DNA of 64,000 nt from DUML01 sp050949905 (GCA_050949905.1 JBMNGP010000013.1:235013-299012); one strand, 5' to 3'. Positions 33,912 to 42,371 are shown, numbered from the stretch's first letter. Program-made: numbers and translations. The notes: generated by a model not told the origin, from the sequence alone.

Positions 33912-35000
33912 ATGGCGATGGTGAAAAAAATAGCTATCTTAACCGGGGGCGGAGATTGCCCCGGCCTTAATGCCGTGATCAGAGCCGTAGTCCGTACCGC
34001 AACCCACTCAGGAATAGAAGTTATCGGCGTCCGGGACGGTTTTAAGGGAGCTGTTGAAAGAGACTTCCTGCCTTTAGGGCTGGCGGAAGTTTCCGGAATT
34101 CTTCCCCGGGGCGGTACTATTCTGGGGACATCCAACCGCGATAACCCTTTTGCCTACACGGTAGTCCGGGAAGGCCATACAATCCGGGTAGATTGTTCCG
34201 ATCAGGTGATTAGCAATCTGAAGGCAAGTGGGGCTGAAGTTTTGATAGTCATAGGCGGTGACGGCAGTTTAAATATCGCTTTGGAATTATCCTTTAAAGG
34301 TTTGCCGGTTGTCGGGGTTCCTAAAACTATTGACAATGATCTCTTGGCAACGGATTATACCTTTGGTTTTCAGTCCGCGGTGGAGACAGCCCAAGAAGCG
34401 TTGGATAAACTACATACTACAGCCGAATCCCATCACCGGGTGATGATCCTGGAGGTAATGGGCAGGTATGCCGGCTGGATAGCTCTTTATTCCGGGATGG
34501 CAGGGGGAGCCGATGTTATTTTGATTCCCGAAATCCCCTACGATATTCAAAAAGTGGCCAAAGCGGTTAATGACCGCAAAGCGCGAGGCAAAAAATTCAG
34601 CATTATTGTGGCCGCCGAAGGGGCTAAGCCTTTAGAAGGTGAAATGGTAGTGGAACGGACTATTGCCGGAAGACCCGACCCTGTTAAGCTTGGGGGAATC
34701 GGCGCCAAGGTGGCCAAGGATCTGGAAGGGCTAATAGGCTTGGAAACCCGAGTTACAGTTTTAGGACATATCCAGAGAGGCGGATCGCCTAATACTTATG
34801 ACCGGGTTTTGGCAACTCGGTACGGAGTGGCGGCTGTGGATGCTGTCCGTGCAGGTGAGACAGGGAAAATGGTGGCTTTAAAAGGTTCAACCATTGTCAC
34901 GGTACCTTTAGCCGAGGCAGTCAATCATTTAAAACAGGTGCCCCTTGACGATCAGGTTTTGCTGGCTGCCAGGAAGATGGGACTGCAGTTTGGGGATTAG
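33912..35000 (+). CDS. pfkA: 6-phosphofructokinase (ATP- or PPi-dependent)
   Basis: 362-aa phosphofructokinase phosphorylating fructose 6-phosphate. 'GGGDCPGLNAVIRAVV' at the N-terminus, 'VIGGDGSLNIA' (nucleotide site), 'PKTIDNDLLATDYTFGF' (catalytic Asp) and 'VLGHIQRGGSPNTYDRVLAT'. The GGDGS motif is the ATP-type residue pattern, but the Lys in PKTIDND is typical of PPi-dependent or mixed group III enzymes, so phosphoryl donor is unclear. AAGGGGG precedes ATG 33912. It lies between hisZ and hisG with its own terminator (35103-35134). Confidence 0.93.
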   Translation: MAMVKKIAILTGGGDCPGLNAVIRAVVRTATHSGIEVIGVRDGFKGAVERDFLPLGLAEVSGILPRGGTILGTSNRDNPFAYTVVREGHTIRVDCSDQVISNLKASGAEVLIVIGGDGSLNIALELSFKGLPVVGVPKTIDNDLLATDYTFGFQSAVETAQEALDKLHTTAESHHRVMILEVMGRYAGWIALYSGMAGGADVILIPEIPYDIQKVAKAVNDRKARGKKFSIIVAAEGAKPLEGEMVVERTIAGRPDPVKLGGIGAKVAKDLEGLIGLETRVTVLGHIQRGGSPNTYDRVLATRYGVAAVDAVRAGETGKMVALKGSTIVTVPLAEAVNHLKQVPLDDQVLLAARKMGLQFGD

Positions 35001-35102
35001 AGGCTTAAGCGGGAAAGTCTTATTGGTAGATTATTGGTAGACGAGTACAAATAGTTCATTAAAAATGAGGCAAAATAAATTTTTATTAAGAAATCAGCTA
35101 AG

Positions 35103-35134
35103 ATCCTTTAAGAAATACCTTAAGGGATTTTTTT
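35103..35134 (+). terminator. Terminator after the phosphofructokinase gene
   Basis: Arms ATCCTTTAAG (35103-35112) and CTTAAGGGAT (35119-35128, one G-U) followed by TTTTTTT. Confidence 0.75.
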
Positions 35135-35268
35135 ATTGAAGGCTCTGACCCCGGGTGATTTTAAATTTATATAGTCAAATTAAAAGGAAATATACAGTTT
35201 TTGGAGAATAATGTTGGTAAATGGTACTATATTTGATTATGAATAATTAAGATTTATAGGAGGAAGTC

Positions 35269-35724
35269 ATGAGTAATAACGATGATTTCTATCAGAGTCT
35301 AAGGAAAAAGGTTAGAGAATACTTGAAAAGCGATGAAGGTAAGGCCAATAAGTTTGGCGAGTATATTTTGCTTGCGCCTGACTTATTCCATCTTCTCTGT
35401 AAATTGACCATCGAGAAAGAAGTTAATATTGAAGACAAAGCAAAACTGGCTGTAGCTATTGCCTACTATATTTCTCCAATTGATATCATACCCGAAGGAT
35501 TATTGGGTCCCGTTGGTTTTGTTGATGATATATCAGTAGCTGCCTATGTACTTAACTCGATAATAAACAACACTTCTTCGGAGGTATTAATTCGGCACTG
35601 GGCTGGGGAGGGGGATATATTAATCAAAGTTCAAGAAATACTTAAGCTTGCTGATAACATGCTCGGATCTGGAGCTTGGGGCAAGATTAAAGAAATGTTC
35701 AGTAAATCAGCAAATGAAAAATAA
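35269..35724 (+). CDS. YkvA-family protein (DUF1232)
   Basis: 151 aa. The DUF1232 core is visible as 'DKAKLAVAIAYYISPIDIIPEGLLGPVGFVDDISVAAYVLNSII' (about 62-105), with the 'SPIDIIPE...G..DD' pattern of the family and a hydrophobic hairpin. Function of the family is unknown; members are membrane-associated in some species. AGGAGG precedes ATG 35269. It has no evident link to histidine synthesis. A hairpin/operator follows at 35840-35873. Confidence 0.85.
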   Translation: MSNNDDFYQSLRKKVREYLKSDEGKANKFGEYILLAPDLFHLLCKLTIEKEVNIEDKAKLAVAIAYYISPIDIIPEGLLGPVGFVDDISVAAYVLNSIINNTSSEVLIRHWAGEGDILIKVQEILKLADNMLGSGAWGKIKEMFSKSANEK

Positions 35725-35839
35725 TATATTGGTTGGCGAAAAAGCTTTCCTATGGCAATGAACGGGAATTGATTAAAGCTATAATAATAACTATATTAAA
35801 ATCATTATAATCTAAAACCTGAATAAAAATATTTTTTTT

Positions 35840-35873
35840 AACAAGAGTATTTACAGAAAGAAATACTCTTGTT
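35840..35873. promoter_or_regulatory. Perfect palindrome overlapping the hisG promoter (candidate operator)
   Basis: 13-bp perfect arms AACAAGAGTATTT (35840-35852) and AAATACTCTTGTT (35861-35873) around an 8-base centre. A sigma-A-like promoter, TTTACA (35850-35855) and TATACT (35873-35878) with a 17-base spacer, is superimposed on it. No U tract follows on either strand, so it is not a typical terminator. Repressor binding here would block hisG-D-C-B-A-F-IE transcription; the TrpR-like YerC is the obvious candidate (inference). Confidence 0.65.
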
Positions 35874-35878
35874 ATACT
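35850..35878 (+). promoter_or_regulatory. Promoter of the hisG-IE operon
   Basis: TTTACA (35850-35855), 17-base spacer, TATACT (35873-35878), 77 bases upstream of the hisG ATG; the -35 and spacer lie within the palindrome described separately. Confidence 0.6.
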
Positions 35879-35954
35879 TTAAGGGTACTTTCGCGCTTTA
35901 ATTAGTTAAAAAGGTAAATAGATAAACAACAACAGCAAGGAAGGAGTAATAAAA

Positions 35955-36623
35955 ATGGCGAAGAATTTTTTGACCATCGCTTTGCCTAAAGGAAAGCTTC
36001 TCATAGATTCTGTCAGGCTTCTCCAGCAGACAGGCCTGAACTGCCAGGGGGTCGAAGAAAATTCACGCAAACTTATGTTTGAGCTGCCGGATTCCCAGGC
36101 CAGGCTTATTATTTGCCGGCCGACGGATATTCCCACCTACGTGGAATACGGGGCGGCTGATATCGGCTTTGTGGGCAAAGACACTCTGGTGGAACAAAAT
36201 CAGGATATCGCCGAGCTCATGGATTTGAAATTCGGCTACTGCCGCTTTGTCGTAGCTATGCCGGAGGAGAGCTTGCCTCCGCAGTTAGCCGATGGCTCTT
36301 ACGACATGAGGGTCTTAAACCATAAAAGAGCGGCGACCAAGTTCCCGCGGGTAGCCCAGCTTTTCTTTAATGAACAGGGAATGCAAATTACCACGATAAA
36401 ACTGCATGGCAATGTTGAACTGGCTCCCAGGGTGGGCTTAGCGGAAATGATTGTGGATATTGTCTCTACCGGGAAAACCTTAAAACAAAATAGACTCAAA
36501 GAGGTTGCCCCGATTATGGAGGCGACCACCAGAATGGTAGCCAACAGGGTAGCCTACAGGCTGAAATATGAACGTATCCAGGGGTTGGCAGAGAAACTGA
36601 AAGAACTGGTAAAAACGAATTAA
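35955..36623 (+). CDS. hisG: ATP phosphoribosyltransferase catalytic subunit (short form)
   Basis: First committed step of histidine synthesis: ATP plus PRPP to phosphoribosyl-ATP. 222 aa, the short form lacking the C-terminal regulatory domain and therefore dependent on HisZ. 'FLTIALPKGKLLIDSV', 'DIGFVGKDTL' and the PRPP loop 'VDIVSTGKTLKQNRL' are visible. AAGGAGT precedes ATG 35955. First gene of a tight run hisG-hisD-hisC-hisB-hisA-hisF-hisIE. Confidence 0.96.
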   Translation: MAKNFLTIALPKGKLLIDSVRLLQQTGLNCQGVEENSRKLMFELPDSQARLIICRPTDIPTYVEYGAADIGFVGKDTLVEQNQDIAELMDLKFGYCRFVVAMPEESLPPQLADGSYDMRVLNHKRAATKFPRVAQLFFNEQGMQITTIKLHGNVELAPRVGLAEMIVDIVSTGKTLKQNRLKEVAPIMEATTRMVANRVAYRLKYERIQGLAEKLKELVKTN

Positions 36624-36647
36624 GATCAAAGGAAAGGAAGTAAGGGC

Positions 36648-37928
36648 ATGAAAGCCGTGCAAAAATACTCGGAACTGGATCTGTCAAAGCTGCTTACTAA
36701 ATCTTATGGTGAGGATGCTTTGCTGGAGAACAGGGTTAGGGATATAATCACTAAAGTGAAAAAAGAAGGCGATCAGGCTCTTGGGGAGCTGACTGCTCAA
36801 TTTGATGGTGTCGATTATCGGCAAAGAGGCTTTAAAGTGACAGCCGAGGAAATAGAGCATGCCTATCAAGAAGTGGATGAACAGTTCCTGCTGGCCATCA
36901 GGCGCGCGGCAGAAAATATCCGCCAATATCACGAAAAGCAGCAAAGGGTTTCCTGGCTGGAGAGCAAAGAAGACGGCACCATCTTAGGACAAATTATCAG
37001 ACCTCTTAAAAGGGTGGGGATCTATGTGCCTGGAGGGACTGCCGCCTACCCTTCCTCCGTGCTGATGAATGCCCTGCCTGCTGTTGTGGCCGGGGTGGAG
37101 GAGATCGCCATGGTTACACCGCCCCGTAAGGACGGCACTCTTTTACCGGAAGTCTTAGTGGCTGCGGCGGAGTGCAAAGTACAAGAAATCTATAAAATAG
37201 GCGGGGCTCAGGCTATAGCCGCTCTGGCCTACGGAACGGAAACAATCGCGCCGGTTGATAAGATTACCGGTCCGGGAAATATTTATGTGACTTTAGCTAA
37301 AAAACAGGTTTATGGTACAGTAGATATCGACATGCTGGCCGGTCCCAGTGAAATTCTAATCCTCGCCGATGAGAGCGGCAATCCCCGGGAGCTGGCCGCT
37401 GACCTTCTTTCTCAGGCCGAGCATGATAGGTTGGCTTCGGCCATCCTAGTTTCTCCGAGCCTGCAGTTATTGGAAAAGACTTTAAGGGAAGTGGAGCGCC
37501 AGCTTAAAACTTTGCCCCGCGGGGAGATAGCCGCGGCTTCCTGGGAAACCTACGGAGCAGCAATCTTGGTGCAAGATATCCAGGAGGGAATAGACTTAGC
37601 CAATAAAATTGCGCCTGAACATTTTGAACTTGTGGTGAAAGAGCCTTTTTCCTGGCTGGGAAAAGTAAAAAATGCCGGGGCTGTTTTCTTAGGCGGCAAC
37701 ACGCCTGAACCGGTCGGCGACTATTTTGCCGGTCCCAATCATGTCCTGCCGACCGGTGGGACTGCCCGTTTTTCTTCGGTTTTGGATGTGGATGCTTTCT
37801 TGAAAAAAATCAGTGTCTTAAGCTATTCGCCTGAGGCCCTGCAAAGAGATGCCGAGGATATTATATGCCTGGCCAGGCGGGAAGGACTGGAAGCCCATGC
37901 CAGAGCAATAGAGGTGAGAAAAAGATGA
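36648..37928 (+). CDS. hisD: Histidinol dehydrogenase
   Basis: 426-aa zinc enzyme oxidising L-histidinol to L-histidine in two NAD+ steps, the last reactions of the pathway. 'RVGIYVPGGTAAYPSSVLMNALPA', 'GGAQAIAALAYGT', 'DKITGPGNIYVTLAKK' and 'DMLAGPSEILI' are signatures; 'QAEHD' and 'GPNHVLPTGGTARF' carry metal and substrate residues. ATG at 36648 lies 24 bases after hisG. Its TGA overlaps the hisC ATG. Confidence 0.97.
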   Translation: MKAVQKYSELDLSKLLTKSYGEDALLENRVRDIITKVKKEGDQALGELTAQFDGVDYRQRGFKVTAEEIEHAYQEVDEQFLLAIRRAAENIRQYHEKQQRVSWLESKEDGTILGQIIRPLKRVGIYVPGGTAAYPSSVLMNALPAVVAGVEEIAMVTPPRKDGTLLPEVLVAAAECKVQEIYKIGGAQAIAALAYGTETIAPVDKITGPGNIYVTLAKKQVYGTVDIDMLAGPSEILILADESGNPRELAADLLSQAEHDRLASAILVSPSLQLLEKTLREVERQLKTLPRGEIAAASWETYGAAILVQDIQEGIDLANKIAPEHFELVVKEPFSWLGKVKNAGAVFLGGNTPEPVGDYFAGPNHVLPTGGTARFSSVLDVDAFLKKISVLSYSPEALQRDAEDIICLARREGLEAHARAIEVRKR

Positions 37929-39013
37929 GTTTGGTTAGTAAGGTTTTTAATTATCAAAGTTTAATTAGAGAGGATTTGAGTTTTTTACAACCTTATCAAA
38001 CTCGCGTTATCGCAGGCAATATCCGGATGGATGCCAATGAAAACCCCTTTCCTTGGCCGGTGGGTATGAAGGAAGAACTCCTAGCGCAGAAGATAGCCTT
38101 TAACCGTTATCCGGACGGGGAAGCCAGGGCTTTAAGGGAAGCAATTGCCGCTTATAACAGGGTAGAAGCAGAGGAAGTGCTGGTGGGGAACGGTTCTGAT
38201 GAGCTTATCCAGATTATTCTTCAAACCTTTGGCGGGAGGGGCAGAGCCTTAATGATCCATCCGCCGACTTTCAGCATGTATCAGGCGGCGGCAGCCATTA
38301 CGGCAACTTCCCTAGTAGAGGTTCCCCTGAAGAACGGGACTAAGCTGGATCTGGAAGGGATGCTTAAGGCTTTAGCTGATGACGAGAGGATTAAAGTAAT
38401 TATTATCTGTAACCCCAATAACCCGACGGGCAGTCTATTTCCGCGGCAAGAGATTTTAAGCCTTGTGCAAAATACTGAAGCTTTAGTAATCGTCGATGAA
38501 GCCTATTTTGAATTTGCAGGTGAAACTTTACTTGATGTCATCAGGGATTATCCTAATATCCTGATTATGAGAACCTTCTCCAAAGCTTTTGGGATGGCGG
38601 CTTTAAGGCTCGGCTATGTTATTGGCTGCCGGGAACTGATTAGGGATTTAAACAGAGTGAGACAGCCCTTTAATGTCAACAGCTTCTCCCAGCAAGCCGG
38701 GGTTCTGGCTTTAAAATACCTTTCCGCTTACCAATCTCAAATCGCGATTCTGAAAAATGAAATCCAAGCGCTGTATGCTGAACTGGCGCAAATTCCCAAT
38801 ATCAAGGTCTTGCCGACCCGTGCCAACTTTATGCTGATTCAATCCCCAGCTGCCCGGGCTCTAAGCGAGAAGCTTTCGCTAGCGGGATTCACGACCCGTT
38901 ACCTGGGGAACCTTAAGGGAGTCGGCGAATCTTTCAGACTGAGCGCTGCTTTGCCGGAGGAGAATCGTGCTTTTCTTCAGGCCTTTAAAGAAATAGTTTA
39001 TAATGAAGAATAA
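37925..39013 (+). CDS. hisC: Histidinol-phosphate aminotransferase
   Basis: 362-aa fold-type I PLP enzyme converting imidazole-acetol phosphate to histidinol phosphate with glutamate. 'MDANENPFPWP' near the start, 'VGNGSDELIQII', 'CNPNNPTGSL' and the PLP lysine in 'RTFSKAFGMAALRLGYV'. The ATG at 37925 overlaps the hisD stop (ATGA) and has GAGGTGAG upstream; the frame is open further upstream inside hisD, but those codons are not HisC-like. Confidence 0.95.
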   Translation: MSLVSKVFNYQSLIREDLSFLQPYQTRVIAGNIRMDANENPFPWPVGMKEELLAQKIAFNRYPDGEARALREAIAAYNRVEAEEVLVGNGSDELIQIILQTFGGRGRALMIHPPTFSMYQAAAAITATSLVEVPLKNGTKLDLEGMLKALADDERIKVIIICNPNNPTGSLFPRQEILSLVQNTEALVIVDEAYFEFAGETLLDVIRDYPNILIMRTFSKAFGMAALRLGYVIGCRELIRDLNRVRQPFNVNSFSQQAGVLALKYLSAYQSQIAILKNEIQALYAELAQIPNIKVLPTRANFMLIQSPAARALSEKLSLAGFTTRYLGNLKGVGESFRLSAALPEENRAFLQAFKEIVYNEE

Positions 39014-39077
39014 TCTTTAATAATGCAAGCGGAGGAACCAAATATTTTCGAAGAAAATATAAAAGGAGGCGGAAAAG

Positions 39078-39662
39078 GTGAGAAAAGCACAGTTGGCAAG
39101 GAAAACCCTGGAAACAGATGTAAAGCTTGCTCTTAACCTTGATGGCCAAGGGGAAACCAAAATTGAGACTGGGATAGGCTTTTTTGACCATATGTTAAAT
39201 TCCTTCTGCCGTTTTGGCTATTTTGACTTGCAACTGCAAGCCCAGGGGGACTTAGAGGTTGACCAGCACCATACCATTGAAGATTGTGGTATTCTTTTAG
39301 GACAGGCTTTCAAGGAAGCGCTGGGAGATAAAGCCGGAATTGAAAGGGTTGGGGAGGCCTTATTCCCCATGGATGAAGCCTTGGCTCAGGTCGCGGTGGA
39401 TATCTCCAATCGCGGCTACTTAGCTTGGAATGTTGACTGCCCGGAGGGAATGGCAGGCGATTTTCCGGTGGAGATGGCCGAAGAATTTTTTAGGGCTTTG
39501 GCAGTTAATGCAGGCCTTACCTTGCATGTACTGCTCCTGTACGGTAAAAACCGCCACCACATCTTAGAAGCTGTTTTTAAAGGGGTAGGCCGGGCTTTAG
39601 GGCTGGCTGTCCGGAAGAATAACCGGACAGAAGGTGTCCTTTCTACCAAAGGCATTTTGTGA
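39078..39662 (+). CDS. hisB: Imidazoleglycerol-phosphate dehydratase
   Basis: 194-aa monofunctional Mn-dependent dehydratase (no histidinol-phosphatase domain). Metal-binding histidine motifs 'FFDHMLNSF', 'DQHHTIEDCGI' and 'NRHHILEAVFK' are intact, as is 'VAVDISNRGYL'. GTG start at 39078, 8 bases after AAGGAGG. In most Firmicutes hisH would follow; here hisA follows after 47 bases. Confidence 0.96.
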   Translation: MRKAQLARKTLETDVKLALNLDGQGETKIETGIGFFDHMLNSFCRFGYFDLQLQAQGDLEVDQHHTIEDCGILLGQAFKEALGDKAGIERVGEALFPMDEALAQVAVDISNRGYLAWNVDCPEGMAGDFPVEMAEEFFRALAVNAGLTLHVLLLYGKNRHHILEAVFKGVGRALGLAVRKNNRTEGVLSTKGIL

Positions 39663-39709
39663 GAGTGATTAGCTCATTTAGATAATTTTAGGAAGTGGGT
39701 TAAAAAGTC

Positions 39710-40438
39710 ATGATTATTTACCCGGCTATTGATTTGAAAGACGGCCAGGTAGTCCGCCTCTTACAGGGCAGAATGGAAGATGCGACCGTCTATAGCGATA
39801 ATCCTGCTCAGGTGGCTGCCGACTTTTGGGCGAAAGGGTCGCAGTACCTTCATATTGTTGATCTTAATGGAGCTTTTCTCGGCCAGCCGGTTAATGATCA
39901 AGCCTTGAAAAGCATTGTGCAAAGTGTCCCTCTTAAGATTCAGGTTGGCGGGGGAATTCGCAGCTTAGAACGGATAGAGGAACTCTTAGAACTTGGGGTT
40001 TTCAGGGTTATCCTGGGAACAGCGGCTGTCCGGAATCCAAAACTGGTGGAAGAAGCTGTCCGAAGATATAGCGACCAGATCATAGTAGGAATTGACGCCA
40101 GGGATGGCTTGGTTGCCGTGGGAGGCTGGGCGGAAGCAACCCAGCTTAAAGCAGAAGAACTGGGAAAAGCGATGAAGCAAATAGGAGTATCCCGGATAAT
40201 CTTTACCGACATTGCCAGAGATGGGATGCTCAGTGGTCCCAATATTAAGAGTACGGTGAATATGGCTAGAGAAACTGGCCTAGAAATTATTGCCTCCGGC
40301 GGTATTTCTACTTTAGGCGATTTGCAGAAGCTTAGAGCTGAGGCTGAGCGCGGAGTTGCCATTGAAGGAGCGATAATCGGCAAAGCCCTCTATTCCGGGG
40401 CCTTTACCCTGGAAGAGGCCCTGGCTGCTATTAGTTAG
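39710..40438 (+). CDS. hisA: ProFAR isomerase (phosphoribosylformimino-AICAR-P isomerase)
   Basis: 242-aa TIM barrel catalysing the Amadori rearrangement of ProFAR to PRFAR. Catalytic Asp8 in 'IDLKDGQVVRL', second acidic residue in 'VGIDARDGLVAVGGW', phosphate loops 'IQVGGGIRS' and 'ASGGISTLGDL'. The ribosome binding site (AGGAAGTGGG) is distant and weak. It sits directly after hisB, without hisH. Confidence 0.96.
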   Translation: MIIYPAIDLKDGQVVRLLQGRMEDATVYSDNPAQVAADFWAKGSQYLHIVDLNGAFLGQPVNDQALKSIVQSVPLKIQVGGGIRSLERIEELLELGVFRVILGTAAVRNPKLVEEAVRRYSDQIIVGIDARDGLVAVGGWAEATQLKAEELGKAMKQIGVSRIIFTDIARDGMLSGPNIKSTVNMARETGLEIIASGGISTLGDLQKLRAEAERGVAIEGAIIGKALYSGAFTLEEALAAIS

Positions 40439-40494
40439 GGCAAACTTACGGGATTATAGTCCTTGAGTCTTGGTAGAAAGGAAGGGGAGCACAA

Positions 40495-41253
40495 ATGCTA
40501 ACCAAAAGAATTATTCCCTGTCTGGATGTCCATGAAGGCAGGGTGGTAAAAGGAACAAATTTTATCAATTTAAGAGATGCAGGTGACCCGGTGGAGTTAG
40601 CAGCCCTATATGAGCGGGAAGGAGCCGATGAATTAGTCTTCCTGGATATTTCCGCTTCGGTCGAAGGGCGGGAGACTATGGTGGATGTTGTCCGCCAAAC
40701 GGCCGCAAAGGTATCCATCCCCTTTATCATCGGCGGGGGCTTGCGGACTATTGAGGATATCCGCCGGGTGCTGAGGGCTGGTGCGGATAAAGTGTCTCTT
40801 AATACTGCGGCCGTGCAAAATCCTAAGCTCATAGCCGAAGCAGCCTTAGCTTTTGGCAGCCAATGCATAATAGTGGCGATTGATGCCCGAAAAGCAGGCC
40901 AGGGGCGCTGGGAAGTTTACACCCACGGAGGTACGACTCCGGTGGGCAAAGATGTTTTGGAATGGGCTTGTGAAGTAGAAAGCCTGGGGGCGGGGGAGAT
41001 CCTTCTTACTTCCATGGATCGGGACGGAACTAAAAACGGGTATGACAATGAATTAAACCGAATAGTAAGCAGGGCGGTTTCTATTCCTTTAATTGCCAGC
41101 GGCGGAGCAGGAACTTTGGAGCACCTGGCGGAAGGCATACTTGAAGGTGAAGCCGATGCCGTCCTGGCTGCTTCCATTTTCCATTACCGGGAGTACAGCA
41201 TCCGGGAAGCTAAAGAGTATCTGCGGAGCAAAGGGATACCTGTTAGAATATAG
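40495..41253 (+). CDS. hisF: Imidazole glycerol phosphate synthase cyclase subunit
   Basis: 252-aa TIM-barrel subunit that closes the imidazole ring from PRFAR and ammonia. Asp11 in 'IIPCLDVHEGRVVKG' and the second catalytic Asp in 'VAIDARK' (about residue 130) are present, with phosphate motifs 'FIIGGGLRTIED' and 'ASGGAGTLEHL'. AAGGAAGGGGAG precedes ATG 40495. Its normal ammonia source, the glutaminase HisH, is not encoded anywhere in the window. Confidence 0.97.
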   Translation: MLTKRIIPCLDVHEGRVVKGTNFINLRDAGDPVELAALYEREGADELVFLDISASVEGRETMVDVVRQTAAKVSIPFIIGGGLRTIEDIRRVLRAGADKVSLNTAAVQNPKLIAEAALAFGSQCIIVAIDARKAGQGRWEVYTHGGTTPVGKDVLEWACEVESLGAGEILLTSMDRDGTKNGYDNELNRIVSRAVSIPLIASGGAGTLEHLAEGILEGEADAVLAASIFHYREYSIREAKEYLRSKGIPVRI

Positions 41254-41443
41254 CAGCCTGCTTTCGCCTAGCCTTCTTTTCGCAAGCATCAGCGGGATTG
41301 CTTTTACTTCCAGGATTATAGTAAACTTTTCCTGGCTGTTTAGCCGCTTAGAAGAAAAGGTCAGTTTGGAGGTATCAGATATTAGGTATTAGCACCGGCA
41401 GTTATTTGATACTTATAAAATTTTCGGGAACGGAGTCGTCATC

Positions 41444-42187
41444 ATGGATAGAAAATATAAGATTAATATTGATAAATTTAAGCAAATAGCCAAGGCTATT
41501 CGCTGGAATGAGGATGGGCTTATTCCGGCTGTGGTTCAGGATAGCGAAAGCGGGGAAGTGCTTATGCTGGCCTATATAAACGAAGAAGCTTTGCAGAAAA
41601 CTATAAATGAAGGCCGCGCCTGTTATTATAGCCGGTCAAGGCGAACTCTTTGGCTAAAGGGTGAAACCTCCGGCCACTTTCAGGAAGTAGTGGATATCCG
41701 TTTTGACTGTGACCGGGATGCTATACTTCTCAAAGTTAAGCAAACCGGGATGGCTTGCCACGAGAATTATTTTTCCTGTTTTCACTATCAATTAGGGGAC
41801 AAGTTTAGCAATGACGAGCAAGCTGTTCCTACGGGCGGAGAAGAAGAGATAGAGACTGCTCTTTGGCGGACCATTGGAGAACCTAATAAGAAGCCTTCTT
41901 TGTCTTTAGGCAGGACTTTGGAATTGCTTGCCGAAATAATAAAGAGCAGAAATGAAGAGAGGCCGGAAGGTGCGTATACGACCTACCTTTTTACCAAGGG
42001 GCTGGATAAAATCCTGAAAAAAGTGGGGGAAGAGTGTGCCGAGGTTATTATCGCCGCCAAAAATGACTCCTTAAGTGAAATTCGCTATGAAGTTGCTGAT
42101 CTGTTTTACCATCTGTTGGTTTTACTGGAAGACAGGAAAGTTGATTTAAAGGAAATAGCTGAGGAGCTGCATACCAGAAGAAAATAA
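41444..42187 (+). CDS. hisIE: Bifunctional phosphoribosyl-AMP cyclohydrolase / phosphoribosyl-ATP pyrophosphohydrolase
   Basis: 247-aa fusion performing steps 2 and 3 of the pathway. HisI domain (about 15-130) with 'YSRSRRTLWLKGETSGH', metal site 'FDCDRDAILLKVKQTGMACH' and 'SCFHYQ'. HisE domain (about 150-247) is a MazG-like all-alpha pyrophosphatase with 'GEECAEVIIAAKN' and 'EVADLFYHLLVLL'. It follows a 190-base gap after hisF that shows no gene. Last gene of the cluster; a hairpin follows at 42247-42297. Confidence 0.96.
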   Translation: MDRKYKINIDKFKQIAKAIRWNEDGLIPAVVQDSESGEVLMLAYINEEALQKTINEGRACYYSRSRRTLWLKGETSGHFQEVVDIRFDCDRDAILLKVKQTGMACHENYFSCFHYQLGDKFSNDEQAVPTGGEEEIETALWRTIGEPNKKPSLSLGRTLELLAEIIKSRNEERPEGAYTTYLFTKGLDKILKKVGEECAEVIIAAKNDSLSEIRYEVADLFYHLLVLLEDRKVDLKEIAEELHTRRK

Positions 42188-42195
42188 ACACTGAA

Positions 42196-42297
42196 GAACT
42201 CTTGCCATTCTGAACGCAGTGAAGAATCTTTGACACTTCCCTATGTCATCCTGAAGGAAGAACGACTGAAGGATCTTCCTCAGGATGTTGGTTTTTC
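42196..42297. repeat. Dispersed intergenic repeat (copy 2) with terminator-like hairpin
   Basis: Shares GCAGTGAAGAATCTT (42216-42230) with 5768-5782 and carries ATGTCATCCTGA, the inverse of the second element there. A hairpin with arms 42247-42260 and 42275-42287 (CATCCTGAAGGAAG / CTTCCTCAGGATG, one bulge) is followed by TTGGTTTTTC, so it could also terminate the his operon. Confidence 0.5.
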
Positions 42298-42371
42298 AAT
42301 GATCCCTTCAATGATCCCAAAGAAATTAAGGATTTGCAGTGAAATCCAGTATAATGTATGGAGATAGAATA

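Noticed and set aside
39940..40870. Long open frames antisense to hisA and hisF
   Set aside because: No ribosome binding site, no recognisable protein content, and they mirror the codon pattern of well-identified genes on the plus strand.
41254..41443. Hidden hisH between hisF and hisIE
   Set aside because: 190 bases is far too short for a ~200-residue glutaminase, and no G-[IM]-C-x-G-type catalytic motif is present in any frame.
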